A DNA stretch of 64,000 bases from Alitta virens (taxonomy: Eukaryota; Annelida; Polychaeta; Phyllodocida; Nereididae). Both the position numbers and the translations under genes were made by a program. Under the pieces are notes generated by a model, which saw only the letters and a program-made list of their open reading frames with translations, was not told the DNA's origin and ran no database searches. This document shows, one piece after another, positions 26,009-37,508 of this stretch; within the stretch, counting starts at the first letter, position 1, and the number at the start of each line of letters is the position of its first letter. The DNA is taken from the NCBI GenBank assembly GCA_932294295.1, contig OW028580.1:35467136-35531135 (forward strand), given 5' to 3'.

Positions 26009-26150
26009 GTTTTGTTTTCACATTTCTCCAACAACCACAAAAACCTCTTGCCCAATTAAAATTTCTAAATTTGTAAACTCCTTTTTACGTCCTCTGCCGT
26101 TCGCTGGAATCCAGATTTTCTGCCAAATAATGTCTGAATGGGAGATAAAT

Positions 26151-26197
26151 AATAGGACAGGAATTAGGAGAAATAGGACAGGAATTAGGAGAAATAG
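26151..26197 (+). repeat. 21-bp tandem duplication
   Basis: Two perfect 21-base units beginning 'aataggacaggaattaggag', followed by a partial third. Confidence 0.9.
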
Positions 26198-27154
26198 ATC
26201 GATGTCTGAGAAATGGCACAAAAAGGGCTGAGGGAGTTCTTACACAGCCCAAGAAATCTTGCTCCACAACTGATTAATTTCACAGCTACACATTGACATT
26301 GAGGGAGGAAATGAGAAAGGAGTCAATACCTGTCGTAATTAGGCAGACCTTACATTACAAAAAGATCCCCATAAAATCTCAAGGAAGCACAGAATTAATC
26401 AGGATCGTTCAACGCCTTATTTCTTCAAGTGGCAAAATGAATTGTGCATCTCACATTATCTGTCAGTCTATCTGTCTGTCTGTCTGTCTGTCTGACTGTC
26501 TGTCTTCTCCTTGTTGGAGCCTTGTTATTTGTGTCTATTGCATTGCTTGTATTGCTCCTAATGCCGAATGAACCAAAGCCGAAAACTTTTTTTGACACGT
26601 TCTTTGTGAAAAGGCACAACTTCTACAGCTATACAGATGTGAAGTTTAAGAACTAGAGCGTGAGGCAACTCATCTCATCTCATCCCACCATCTCTCTTTC
26701 GTTTCACCTCATATCATCTCACAATGTTGCATTTCTATCATAAAAAATATTATAATATACATTCCAATTTTCATTATGTTCCATGACATCTCAGTCCACT
26801 TTATGTAATCTTTCAATGTTTTATCTAAACTTTGGTCATCATAAATGCCATGCTACCTTATTTCATTTTACCTTATATTTCACAGGGTAAATCAAATACA
26901 CCTGCATTTCAATGAAAATATTTGTACATAGCGGAGTATCTGAATGTACATTCAGCACTTCTACCGTACTTCATGTTATGCACTCCTCACTATATTTTCT
27001 CCTCTCTTCTTTAAATTTCTTTTCTGAGAAATTTTCTGCTTTCCTAGCTAATCATCACGTTCCTGCTGTGTGGCGTGGATGTCAGCACTGCACAGAATAA
27101 ATGACATTAATTCAAACAGAACGAGGCCAGATGCATCACGGGATTGCGTTTGGT
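26198..27154. other. Gene-free; (TCTG)n run
   Basis: (TCTG)n lies at 26461-26504. Frames across it are repeat-driven. Nothing else was recognised. Confidence 0.5.
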
Positions 27155-27340
27155 GTCTGCGACGTCTGTGACGTGCCGTCTTGTCGTCTGTGACGTTTGC
27201 TGTGGGGCGCCTTGTGACATTTGCTCAGCTAACAACCATTTCCACTTAGGTTTGAGTGAAATGATGCATATCACTTGTATTGCTGACGTCACCACATTGT
27301 GTTGCTGACATCACAGCCTTGGAATGTGACGTCACAATGC
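27155..27340. promoter_or_regulatory. Cluster of CRE-like TGACGT motifs (candidate)
   Basis: TGACGT occurs near 27169, 27191, 27284 and 27327. The last two are full palindromes TGACGTCA. GACGTC at 27161 and TGACATCA at 27306 are near-matches. TGACGTCA is the known site of ATF/CREB-type bZIP factors. No gene start is visible nearby, so a regulatory role is inference only. The repeated 'gtctgtgacgt' words could instead reflect a decayed local repeat. Confidence 0.4.
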
Positions 27341-29152
27341 TATCAGTCACAGAAAACTTGCAGTACTGCTTCACTTTCTATAGACCTGGCTGACTGGTTA
27401 TGGTTTCAAGTTCTCAATAGTGAGGTGGGTTTATTAGTGGGGTAACTGCAATAGTGATCTTAGTGAGAGGTGGTTCAGTAGTAAGGTCTCCTAAAATTTG
27501 TGATTTCTGGAAGATATATGTATGTGTATCTCCGTATGGGTACTTTAATGGCCAGAGTTCTATGATATCAAATCTGTCCTGTCCTCAAATTTCTCCACAA
27601 CTAGATAGAATACAGACACATCTGACTCCTCATTCTACTCCTTTCGCTGATAATTTGCTAACATGTATATGAAGTCAAGAAATAAAGTCTCTGCTAAAGT
27701 AAATTTTGGTAAATTTCTACAGTGATCAAGAAACAACAGAACACTGCGTCTCAAAATTGAATCATAGGATATTTACAACAGAGACACTATAAAAGGCAAT
27801 GACAGCCAAGTGCTGCAATTTACTGCGAAGTCCACAACAAAAATTGTGTTCACAGGCTTGGTGGGACAGAGTGTACTACTCAATGTAGCATACAATGGAA
27901 AAAGGATGACACAGTGTAGACTGGTCCGCTGATATGTACTTAGACAGGAGTCTTGTCCTGATCTGAGCGACGTGATTGGTCAATGAGCATCATTAGATCG
28001 TGGGAGCTGATTGGCTGTTTAGACTGAGGGAAGAATACAAACGTCACAATACAATAATAAACGTCCTATCCAAGCCTTGTTTTCGGTGCGCATGTTCGCT
28101 GACCGAGATATTTTACTTCCGTTTGTCATATTCCTGGTAAGAGAATTTACACTTCACCGGGCTCCACATTGCCCCTTGCGGTGGACCTGAGAACCAGGCT
28201 AGACACAGCGCAGTATGAATAACACTTCACTGCGCCCCAGTCTTGGGTTCGAACTTAGGTCTTGGAGACTATGTTTGCGAAACCTTTCACATCATGTTCC
28301 CATACATGGCTGCAACTGAGCAAATGTGGGTCATAGTGCCTTGAGGTGCATTGTCTTTTGACAGATTCTGATGCAGAGAGATATGATCATGCATGATATG
28401 AAATTGCTTTGCAATTATGAGTCATTACAGAGTGCATGCCTCATCACAAAAATTAGGAAGGAGCGTGCAACAGTGATGGATGAAACAGATTTTGCACCAT
28501 ATTAGTGCTTGGTCATGACATCATTGTGTTGGTTGTTCTACAAAAGGAACTCTGTTTATTGTGTTTTTATAAACTGTTTATAAACACATGAGGTAGAATA
28601 CAGATCTTTAACAATCATTATTGTGACAATTTATAGGATCAAAATCACATGTTTTACAATCGAAAAGATACTGTGCTTAAACCCTGTATTGTACATCTTG
28701 GCTGCATCAATATTGTTGCTTCCGCCAAAATCTTAATGGAAAATTATATATCTGAAGCAGGGAAGCTGGGCTGATGGTTTCTTCAGCAGCTAATTGCTGA
28801 TGTAATCCTATTAGGCCGTGTCATATCCACAACACAGTGATGAGCGGACAAACTAATTGAGCTCATGATGAGTCTATCAGAAGATGACGGCAAATTGTTC
28901 CCCTATAACAGAGCACAATGCAAGCCTCGCTCTGGGATTAACAACTTTCAGCATGTCTCTATATGGATGTATGCACGTATATCAATGTGCATGAGTATGA
29001 AATAGGCCTGTCTCTATTGCATAATGAGATGTTATTGTTATATCAATGGAGAAATTCGATGAGGTTATGCATTATGTTCCAATCGAATATGCATATATAA
29101 TATCATCAAAGATCAACAGGTTCTATCTTAGAATCTGGTGGCATATGTCTAT
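27341..29152. other. Gene-free DNA
   Basis: 'cagcagctaattgctg' and 'aactaattgagctcatgatg' near 28784-28870 are dense in TAAT cores and could belong to a conserved element. Otherwise nothing was recognised. Confidence 0.4.
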
Positions 29153-29443
29153 GTCTCAATTCTGCTGGGTCTGAAGCTTAGTAAGCCTATATGACAAGCT
29201 GCGAGAGGCAGACGTAATGACGAGAGCCCACCCAAGTTACACATTTACTTGATGGGAGGGCCTTTTACTTGCCTCGGAATAGACACCGAGTACAAGGCAC
29301 CTCCGATTTAACATCTCATGCGATGACATCCGGCTAGGATATAGCTCACAAAGAGGTAGGGGATTGAACCTGGGGCCTTCAGCAGAGCTGGTCCATGTGG
29401 AATTGGCAGATGCCTTACCCATTAGGCTACTTACATGTAGCTG
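29153..29443 (-). mobile_element. SINE-A copy, near full length
   Basis: On the minus strand: head 'tagcctaatgggtaaggca', B box GGTTCAATCC at 29361-29370, then 'tgagctatatcctagccgga', the mid body and the 3' signature 'ctaagcttcagacccagca'. It lacks a long simple-repeat tail. Confidence 0.85.
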
Positions 29444-29720
29444 CTAAAAGTATGTTCAATCTACCAATGAAACTCAGCGATTAACACAAGATCAAAAGTG
29501 CTTGTTTTGGCAGAACAATATATTTCTCTCCCAATGTTTTACAATCCGATGGATATTTCGGGAACTGATCAGAACATAAGTAACAAATGAAACAATCGCC
29601 AAGAAGATATGAAATAAAGTTACAGCAGGGGGTAAGCTGCAGAATGATGGTTCGTTTGTCTATCTAGCCCTTTGTATAACAGCTGAGAACTTTATCCATG
29701 AAAACCAAATTGTCAATGTT
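29444..29720. other. Gene-free DNA
   Basis: Nothing recognised. Confidence 0.4.
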
Positions 29721-29916
29721 TTACAGGACAGGGTATAGTATTATAATATAATGTTATTACAAATACTGGGGAATTAAACTCCAGAGGACGCCATATATAT
29801 ATATAAATCCAGGACTCCCCATTTGGCAAAGGCAGTCCCTCAACCAATGAGAGCCCAGAATAAACATGACGTCCTCTGGAGTTTACGTTTCCCTGTCTAT
29901 GATATCTGCTGTAAGA
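29721..29916. mobile_element. MITE-3 copy a
   Basis: 'ttaaactccagaggacgcc' at the left is inverted at the right as 'gacgtcctctggagtttac'. The outer end reads TTACAGCAGATATCATAGAC on the right and a disrupted form on the left. The centre holds 'aaatccaggactcccc' and 'ggcaaaggcagtcc', shared with the copies at 30741 and 42645. Non-coding. Confidence 0.7.
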
Positions 29917-30014
29917 ATGCCCTGTTCCTACTCTACAGATGTTAGCAAGTTTGGCTGGACAAAGCGTGAAAACAAGCCACAAAATATAGAATAATTGTCA
30001 AAGCGAGTCAAGCA

Positions 30015-30112
30015 CCCAGATAGCATTCCAAATTTGGCCAGCGTCGTTTCTACATCATTTTGATGTCGTCCACATCGTGCCGACGCCGATATGATTTGGA
30101 ATGCTGTCTGGG
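30015..30112. mobile_element. MITE-1 copy b
   Basis: A 98-bp element with ends CCCAGATAGCATTCCAAAT and the complement of CCCAGACAGCATTCCAAAT. It is flanked by CA on both sides (30013-30014 and 30113-30114), a 2-bp target duplication. The interior repeats GTCG/CATCG-type words as in copy c. Confidence 0.9.
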
Positions 30113-30740
30113 CAGCACACCAGTGCTGCTACCAATGTTACCAATGCAAGTTAGAGCCACCAAAACTCCCAAGTAACTTCGTGCAAGTTGATGTAAATGG
30201 AAGTCCCCAAGCGCAACATATGAGTCTGGCAGCAAACAGAGGTAATTGGGTTCCCAAATGAGGTTCCTTAGCAGGTTCTTTAGCAGCCAAAAGGTCCCCC
30301 CGTGTCACAGGTAATGGGGAAAAATGGTCCACCATTGTCACACAGAAAAGACTCCAGGCTAAAATGCATTGTATTGTGGTCAGTGCAATGTATACAAATG
30401 AGTGTACATAAGTTAGAACGGACATATGTAGAAGCTAGCTTGACAGTATACAGCGGAATTAAGTATGCCCCTAACACACGGTCAGTACGTTATAATAATA
30501 ATAATTTCTGTCAGTTCAATATAAATTTCTCTGTTTATGGCCAGCCGGAGTGAAAATGTGATTGAAATTTAGTATTTCTTAAACAAAATATTTATGCATC
30601 AACTAATGAGATTGAGCGAGCAACCAACATTTTTGTGAATTTTATTTGGAATACATGTACTCTTTTTGTTAGATCATATTATGTGGTAGCTTATGCTAGA
30701 AACCAGACAGCCACCGGAGACTGTTACAGCACGGGTTGAT
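30113..30740. other. Gene-free DNA
   Basis: Frames at 30138, 30280 and 30302 overlap on both strands and lack motifs. Nothing else was recognised. Confidence 0.4.
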
Positions 30741-30874
30741 TACAGTAGACTTCATAGACTTGGAAACTAAACTCAGAACATGTCAAGAATGCAGGACTCC
30801 TACTGCCTAAGCCAATCGGAGCTTGGATTCATCAGAAATCCTTGGGGTTCAGTTTCCGAATCTATGAAATCAGG
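30741..30874. mobile_element. MITE-3 copy b
   Basis: The left end reads 'tacagtagacttcatagact', then 'ggaaactaaactc'. The right end is its inverted form ('gttcagtttccgaatctatg', 'aaatcagg'). The centre has 'tgcaggactcctactgccta', matching the family core. Confidence 0.65.
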
Positions 30875-32009
30875 CTCTAATGCTATAAAATGAGTGCTGA
30901 TAAGGTAACTTCACCCTTGATTGTTGAGATACTTTAGGCAAATGTGTTACCCTGGATTCGAATGAAAGTACGGGTTTAGTGCAGTATAGCAGACCCAAAT
31001 CTATGCCCATATTTAGCGTCCATTAAAAATTAAGTTTTATCAAATATTTCACAAGATTGAAGTTCTAGCACAATTAGAATAACATTTTGTGCAAAGTAGC
31101 TGGGGTTTTTAAATATGAAACTCTGTCTTTACCGTGAATATGAAAACCGCCATCATAACTAAATTAGTTTGTGACGTCATAAAGAAATTTCAAGCACTTT
31201 TACGTCATAGGCCTGGAAAAGAGGCTCGTTAAATATGGTCATAAATCTGGGTCCGCTATACTGTACTTTTTCCGAAAGAACCACTCAGATAGAATTTGAA
31301 ATTGTATTTACATGACGTCGGCTCTATGTGGGCGACGTCAGATCAACATCGGCCCGACGTAGCATATTATCAGGGAAGGAATATGAGCTGATCTTTTACT
31401 ATATTGGTAGTTTTTGATTTGTGACAACATCACTTACACAGCATATGTCCTTCATCTTGAAGTTTAGCAAATTGATACAACTGTTTTCTTGACAATGTCT
31501 TCTTTAAGTGGCCTACAGAAGTGCCTCAGATTGACACAATATTACAGTCTCCAGAAGGAAACTTCTCAAAAGTCAGTCCAATCAAAAAGTCTCTTGTGAC
31601 TGTTTAGCTCTCTTCAGGCTGTCACAAACACTAAATAGCCTCCTTCTTCTTACTCTTATTTTGAATGGGAGTCACACATGTCAGACAGATTCTGCTGTTT
31701 ATTTAAGAATCTCTCAAGTGAAGTGATTCATTGTGGCATCTTTGCTCTCAACAGAACCAAAACTTCTTATAGTTTCTCTCACTTTCTTTTTCTTGCGAAT
31801 TCAAGGAATCGATGTACCCAAAGATGAATTGATACAAATTCACATCAGGAGAAGGAAAGTATTAAACAAAGTGCTAATGGTACAAAAGTGACTGCTGGTT
31901 TAAATCATAACGTTTCACAGTAACCATGGTAACAGTTGCAAGTTTAATTATAAGGCTGCAATGTTCTCTGAATTTCATATCGTGGATTTTCCCAACAAGA
32001 CGTTGAGGA
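30875..32009. other. Gene-free; possible MITE-1 relic
   Basis: At 31286-31375, 'cagatagaatttgaaattg' followed by several GACGTCG/CATCGG words and 'tatcaggg' resembles a decayed MITE-1. Otherwise nothing was recognised. Confidence 0.35.
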
Positions 32010-32185
32010 TCAGGGCTTTATGTCCTGTATTTCTGCATCTAATGGGCTAATTAGGACAGGCAGGGACCAAGGCAATGAGATGATGGTTGAAACAGCCATC
32101 CTAACTTAGGCTTGACCGGGAATTGAGCCCGGGACCCCGTGATTGTAACCCAGCACGCTACAACTGAGCTAGGCCTTCACCCCCC
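32010..32185 (-). mobile_element. SINE-B copy 2
   Basis: Read on the minus strand: 'ggcctagctcagttgtagcg', B box GGGCTCAATTCC at about 32119-32130, then the conserved body through 'tgcagaaatacaggacataa'. The tail is very short here. Confidence 0.88.
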
Positions 32186-32690
32186 AGAACATAGAACAAT
32201 ATTGGACACAATGATACTTTTGACCTTGGAATGATTTTATCTTACCTTGCCACAAGGTCACCTATAGTCGGAGAAACATCGCCATTAACAAAGGTCTTAC
32301 TGGCGAAGTACTTGTACTGGTTGTGAATGAAATCAAATTTGTTAAAACTGACATATGCAATGGTGATGCATACTAGAAATATGCTTTCCAAGTACCTCAC
32401 TAGTAAGATCTAACAATTTCTCACAAACAAATAACTAGCAACTACACCCCATGTACTTTTACCAATCATCTGTTACAATTAATGTAGTCAATAAACATCA
32501 ATACAATACTATTAAGGTCACTTAGCATGATTATGTGTATAAGCATGGAACTAAGGGTGGTCGAACCACAGAAACTGTGTACATTTTCAATATGAATACA
32601 CCTAACTAATGGATTTAATACAAACTTCTATGATCAAATGATGATGACTATAGTATCTAACCTAAATGACAAATTCTTTTTATATTTCAG
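32186..32690. other. Gene-free DNA upstream of candidate exon
   Basis: Nothing recognised apart from the AT-rich pyrimidine stretch ending in the acceptor at 32690. Confidence 0.4.
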
Positions 32691-32739
32691 ATACCACTTA
32701 ATCTACAGGAAGACCACTCCATATACAGTGCATCTTAAT
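32691..32739 (+). CDS. Candidate 49-nt internal exon
   Basis: The segment lies between 'ttctttttatatttcag' (a good 3' splice site) and GTAAGTAG (a near-consensus 5' splice site). After one base that would complete an upstream codon, the frame reads YHLIYRKTTPYTVHLN with no stop and ends on a codon boundary. The other frame beginning at the first base meets a stop. I recognise no protein family from 16 residues. It could be a real microexon of a plus-strand gene with large introns, or a chance pairing of splice-like signals. No neighbouring exon with compatible phase was found. Confidence 0.35.
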
Positions 32740-33401
32740 GTAAGTAGAAATACATTTCATATTTTTCAAAAGTTGCATTTCTAAGGTATATTTTGCTACT
32801 ACATTTCTTATGTAGCAACTAGCCAAGCTATATTCCATGAAGCATCTATATAAATAGGTAAGGCCTCTAATATCTTATAGACACGTAGGTGCGGGTGATC
32901 TAATAAAATGTCTGGTCTATAAAATGGTGTAAACACCATGTCTGAGATTGTGATGTCTACTCAAGCAGAGTGGATTAAAATAATGATAGGGCGAAAAAGA
33001 TAATGTCATTGGAAGATATTTGAAATGCAAATAGAAATGGTCTGTGAGAAAGCCATTAGAGTAAGGAGGAGTTAAAAGCAGTTTGCTTTGGAGTTAATGG
33101 TCCATTGAAAATGATTTTTAAATGATTTAAAAGATGATAACAAGAAAGATGGAGAAAGAAATTTGCTGAAAAAGGCAGAGAGAAAAGAGGCTCAATTAAA
33201 GATACAAAGATTTAAAATAATGAAAAAAATAAATAAAGATCCTAAAAGTTTGTCCATCTCTTGATTGTATATTCACTATGCCAAATATATAACACCCACA
33301 ATGCATCCCATTAAGGTCCTAGGAACTGAACCGATCCTCTGTAACTCTATCCTGCATACTACCCTGGTGTAAATGGGGAGCTTGCTATGGACAGTGATGG
33401 C
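32740..33401. other. Gene-free AT-rich DNA
   Basis: A-rich and purine-rich at 33000-33240. Nothing recognised. Confidence 0.4.
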
Positions 33402-34619
33402 GATTGTAGAGTGCTTAGCCCCCTGCAGGTAATTCTGTGTAATGGGCTGTACACTCCCCATGGAGTTGAGAAAGGCTCATCCTTGAACAGATCAGTGTAG
33501 TTAAATTCGACTTCGGTGATAGACTGCCGTGATGGTGCTCACGATCGAGTGAACACCACCTAGAGTAGAGTGCTTAGCCCCCTGCAGGTAATTCTGTGTA
33601 ATGGGCTGTACACTCCCCATGGAGTTGAGAAAGGCTCATCCTTGAACAGATCAGTGTGGTTAAATTCGACTTCGGTGATAGACTGCCGTGATGGTGCTCA
33701 CGATCGAGTGAACACCACCTAGAGTAGAGTGCTTAGCCCCCTGCAGGTAATTCTGTGTAATGGGCTGTACACTCCCCATGGAGTTGAGAAAGGCTCATCC
33801 TTGAACAGATCAGTGTGGTTAAATTCGACTTCAGTGATAGACTGCCGTGATGGTGCTCACGATCGAGTGAACACCACCTAGAGTAGAGTGCTTAGCCCCC
33901 TGCAGGTAATTCTGTGTAATGGGCTGTACACTCCCCATGGAGTTGAGAAAGGCTCATCCTTGAACAGATCAGTGTGGTTAAATTCGACTTCGGTGATAGA
34001 CTGCCGTGACGGTGCTCACGATCGAGTGAACACCACCTAGAGTAGAGTGCTTAGCCCCCTGCAGGTAATTCTGTGTAATGGGCTGTACACTCCCCATGGA
34101 GTTGAGAAAGGCTCATCCTTGAACAGATCAGTGTGGTTAAATTCGACTTCGGTGATAGACTGCCATGACGGTGCTCACGATCGAGTGAACACCACCTAGA
34201 GTAGAGTGCTTAGCCCCCTGCAGGTAATTCTGTGTAATGGGCTGTACACTCCCCATGGAGTTGAGAAAGGCTCATCCTTGAACAGATCAGTGTGGTTAAA
34301 TTCGACTTCGGTGATAGACTGCCGTGACGGTGCTCACGATTGAGTGAACACCACCTAGAGTAGAGTGCTTAGCCCCCTGCAGGTAATTCTGTGTAATGGG
34401 CTGTACACTCCCCATGGAGTTGAGAAAGGCTCATCTTGAACAGATCAGTGTGGTTAAATTCGACTTCGGTGATAGACTGCCGTGACGGTGCTCACGATCG
34501 AGTGAACACCACCTAGAGTAGAGTGCTTAGCCCCCTGCAGGTAATTCTGTGTAATGGGCTGTACACTCCCCATGGAGTTGAGAAAGGCTCATCCTTGAAC
34601 AGATCGAGTGAACACCACC
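33402..34619. repeat. 159-bp tandem satellite, about 8 copies
   Basis: The word 'gtgcttagccccctgcaggt' recurs at 33411, 33570, 33729, 33888, 34047, 34206, 34365 and 34523, a period of exactly 159 except for one 158-bp unit that lost a C. Units differ by only a few point changes (for example GATGG vs GACGG, CGATCG vs CGATTG). The last unit is cut short by a deletion joining two GATC words. Each unit holds an imperfect hairpin, GTGCTCAC against GTGAACAC around GATCGA. It has no long open frame. Confidence 0.97.
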
Positions 34620-36431
34620 TACCTTTACTATCATTAAATTTGCCTTCCAAATGGTAAATTCTTAGATTTTTCTGAAGTTATGTGTATTCAACTTAGAGGT
34701 ACAGTTGCCTAATTAGTTAGGCATCCTTGTAGTGAGGTAGAGTCTCACTAGAGCAGTTGGGTGGCCAGTTGATTGGCTGTTATGACTAATCCCTCCCCAA
34801 ACCTGAATTCCTCTTTATCCTGCCTGATCCTGACACAATGAGTGGCAATGTACCACGGTCTTAAGAGGGCATCATTATGCAGAGTGCTGTAACAAGCAGT
34901 AGCAGGAAGGAAGGGGTATTTACCCCGACCCCTGAGACTAGACAAGTACATGGGCAAGTGGAGATCTGGAGCTTAGATCGATCAGATCATACTCAACAGC
35001 TGATGACTGGGGAGTGGGGCATCAGTTGACTTCATAGGCAGTAGTCTTGGAGTCGTTGAAGAGGAGGAGGTGGAGGGGTTGGGGGGTACAAGAAATTTTC
35101 AGATGCCCCATAATGCTGATATTGCTTCATGTAGGAGAGGGTTGGTTTGGAAAGGGGGTGATGTTTACAGAAAGGATTAACAAAAGGTACTACACTTTGC
35201 ACTTGATTTGTTAATAGCGTGATGAGAGTTTCAGTATTGTATTTAGTATTAATCTTCTATGGTGCATTGATTCCTGCTAATTGCCCTGATGGTGCTTTGT
35301 TTTATTCATATGCTTATAGTTGTACATAATTATCATATAGATGTTTTTAATATGTAACTAAATTATGTTCATGTAGATTGTTCTTTAATTTACTTAATCA
35401 TTAAATATATGTATATTTTAATTTTTATCCTTGTTTTTTAATTTTTTTTATGACACATGTATCTTTTTGATGCTCTGTGGTCAATAAAATTCTATATATA
35501 TTTTGATCAGTAAAAGTTGATCTACATGCCTAATTAGGCAGAGAAACTTATATGGTTGTGCAGTCACGTTATCATGTTAAGCAGGTTCTCACCATAGCCA
35601 AAGGAGTTACTGATAATATAGAAAATCTTACAAAACGTAATCTGGTGATACATCATTAACTCGGCGTTATGGATGTGAACAGAGCAGTCTTCACATGCAA
35701 TTTTCGCCACTCACAAAGAATTATTGATAACATGTAGGAGAAATGTGACTCCAACAATTTCACAAATCTACTCCAATTTGTGGTATTTAAATCGTGGAAA
35801 CGATTGAGAAAAGGTGTGAAAACTTCTTGATATCCTTGATATTATAATAACTCGTAAGTTTCTTAGGAATTTAGCAGCTTCCATGAAGTATCTTTAATTG
35901 GCTGGAAATTCCATTCGAACTTTCATTGATCAGAAGATAACGGGACATAAAAAGAAGAATTAAAGTGGAAATTTTACAGATCATGAAAAACTAAGATTGG
36001 CAGCTCCTGCTGAGGCAGACCTACTATTAAGTTTAAATTGAACAGCAGATTTCGTGGAATTCCAGATTAAATTTCAACTTCAGTTAATTGAAGTTTCAGT
36101 TCTATCTACATGTAGTATCTAACACAATAGACAGGAGGCATGTAGAGCTTTCAGTACTTTAACTAATTCCTGTTGATGTGGTGGATCAAAGAGAATTGCA
36201 TCACCATTGGCTGCAGCAGCTGTAGCTTTTATATTGTGATGTGAAAAATCACTCTCTGCAGGGTATTGACACTAATAAGCAGATGTTAAGAGAAAGTTGG
36301 ATTGATGTACTCCCACAAAATCACTAGTTGCAACATGCCTTATTACAAGTCCCAGAGCAGCTGTTATTAGCAACAGCTGGGTTAAATGAACCATGTTTGT
36401 TTATGCAGAAGTCAGGGTTGCATTATATTAA
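34620..36431. other. Gene-free AT-rich DNA
   Basis: At 35320-35520 an AT-rich run ends in 'gtggtcaataaaattctata', similar to 'tgtcaataaaatctatatat' at 51241-51260; these may be 3' ends of a dispersed retroelement. The 69-codon frame at 34748 has no motif. Confidence 0.35.
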
Positions 36432-36448
36432 CACCCACACTATCAGTC

Positions 36449-36597
36449 AGGGGTGGGGGCCTAGCTCAGTGGTAGCGCGCTGGGCTTTCAACCACTGGGT
36501 CCTGGTTATCCTTCGTCTCATTGCCATGGTCCCTGCCTGTCCTAATTAGCCCATCAGGTGCAGAAATACAGGACATAAAGCCCTAATCCACCACCAC
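36449..36597 (+). mobile_element. SINE-B copy 3, internally deleted, with 17-bp target duplication
   Basis: CACCCACACTATCAGTC is present at 36432-36448 and again at 36598-36614, flanking the element exactly. The head 'gggggcctagctcagtggta' is intact, but about 35 bases around the B box are missing, so 'cactgggtcctgg' runs straight into 'ttatccttcgtctc'. The tail is (CCA)n. Confidence 0.92.
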
Positions 36598-36827
36598 CAC
36601 CCACACTATCAGTCCAGTGCACAACACACATTCTAACAACAGATGTTTACTCTGCATATTGTTTAGTCTTAAAGCCGCATTGTCACTCAATATGACAGTG
36701 GCTAAAATCTATTGCATTCACTTCATTGTCTTCTTTACTGATCCTTACCAATCAGAGCCTTGCTGGGTTCGTTATCTCTCCATAAAATAAATAAACTTCA
36801 CCTAGTATTTCAATTTTTTATGCCATC

Positions 36828-37052
36828 AAAAATTCAATATGTACACAAACCAAGTGATGACGTCACAATACTGAACAATGGCTGATGAGGTAATTTTCAT
36901 TGTGTTTCTAATGTTTTGGTCTTGATTACTTTTAATGCATCATTTATTTTTTGTAATTAATGCCTGACAGATTAATTAGCTTACACATATTTAATGTGCC
37001 TTGATCAAAAAAGGTGATTTTCAATCATTTGATGAAGTTTTAGAAAATAACA
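36828..37052 (-). repeat. Dispersed inverted repeat C1, left copy
   Basis: The reverse complement matches 54249-54469 over most of its length, with small indels. Shared words include TGACGTCATCACT, 'aagtaatcaagaccaaaaca', 'aattacaaaaaataaatgat', 'ttgatcaaggcac' and 'aacttcatcaaatga'. It could be an old transposable element or a conserved regulatory element. I see no coding frame. Confidence 0.75.
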
Positions 37053-37400
37053 CCAACCATTTGGAATTCTCAAAACCTGTAGGGTTTCGGTATATGTGGT
37101 TCAAAACCCTTTACCGGACAATGACCTTGGTATAACCCTAATTTGTAATAAGTGTGTCTGTTATCAACACGTCTGTACCTCAGAATAGAACTGCAAACAC
37201 CGCTAGGTTGAAATTTAGCATCTTAATTGCTGGATAAAACATAGTCTAACTAATACAGCATATATTGGGTACACCACAGCACAATGATATAACAATAGTA
37301 GTTGGTGAAGAGTCCAAAATTGAGCTTTGTGGGATGAGTAATCCCGTGAAACTATGTTTGACAATACACCATTCACCATTGCCTATATTCTCCACATTGT
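37053..37400. other. Gene-free DNA
   Basis: Nothing recognised. Confidence 0.4.
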
Positions 37401-37508
37401 ACAACATACACTGCAGCTGTCCAAAATACACCGCATCTGTCCAACATAATCCAAGCCATCTAACATACACTGCAGCCATCCAATATACACGGTAGCCATC
37501 CAACATCC
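37401..37508. repeat. 20-bp degenerate minisatellite, about 5 units
   Basis: The unit is close to ACATACACTGCAGCCATCCA, with changes in every copy. Two overlapping frames on opposite strands (37246 and 37265) span it and are probably not coding. Confidence 0.8.

Noticed and set aside
33402..34619. CRISPR-like array
   Set aside because: The units are contiguous 159-bp copies without unique spacers, in a eukaryotic context; it is a satellite. The same applies to the 22-bp and 17-bp arrays.
34620..36431. LINE with reverse transcriptase
   Set aside because: Only a possible AT-rich 3' end is present; no frame with polymerase or endonuclease motifs was seen anywhere in the window.
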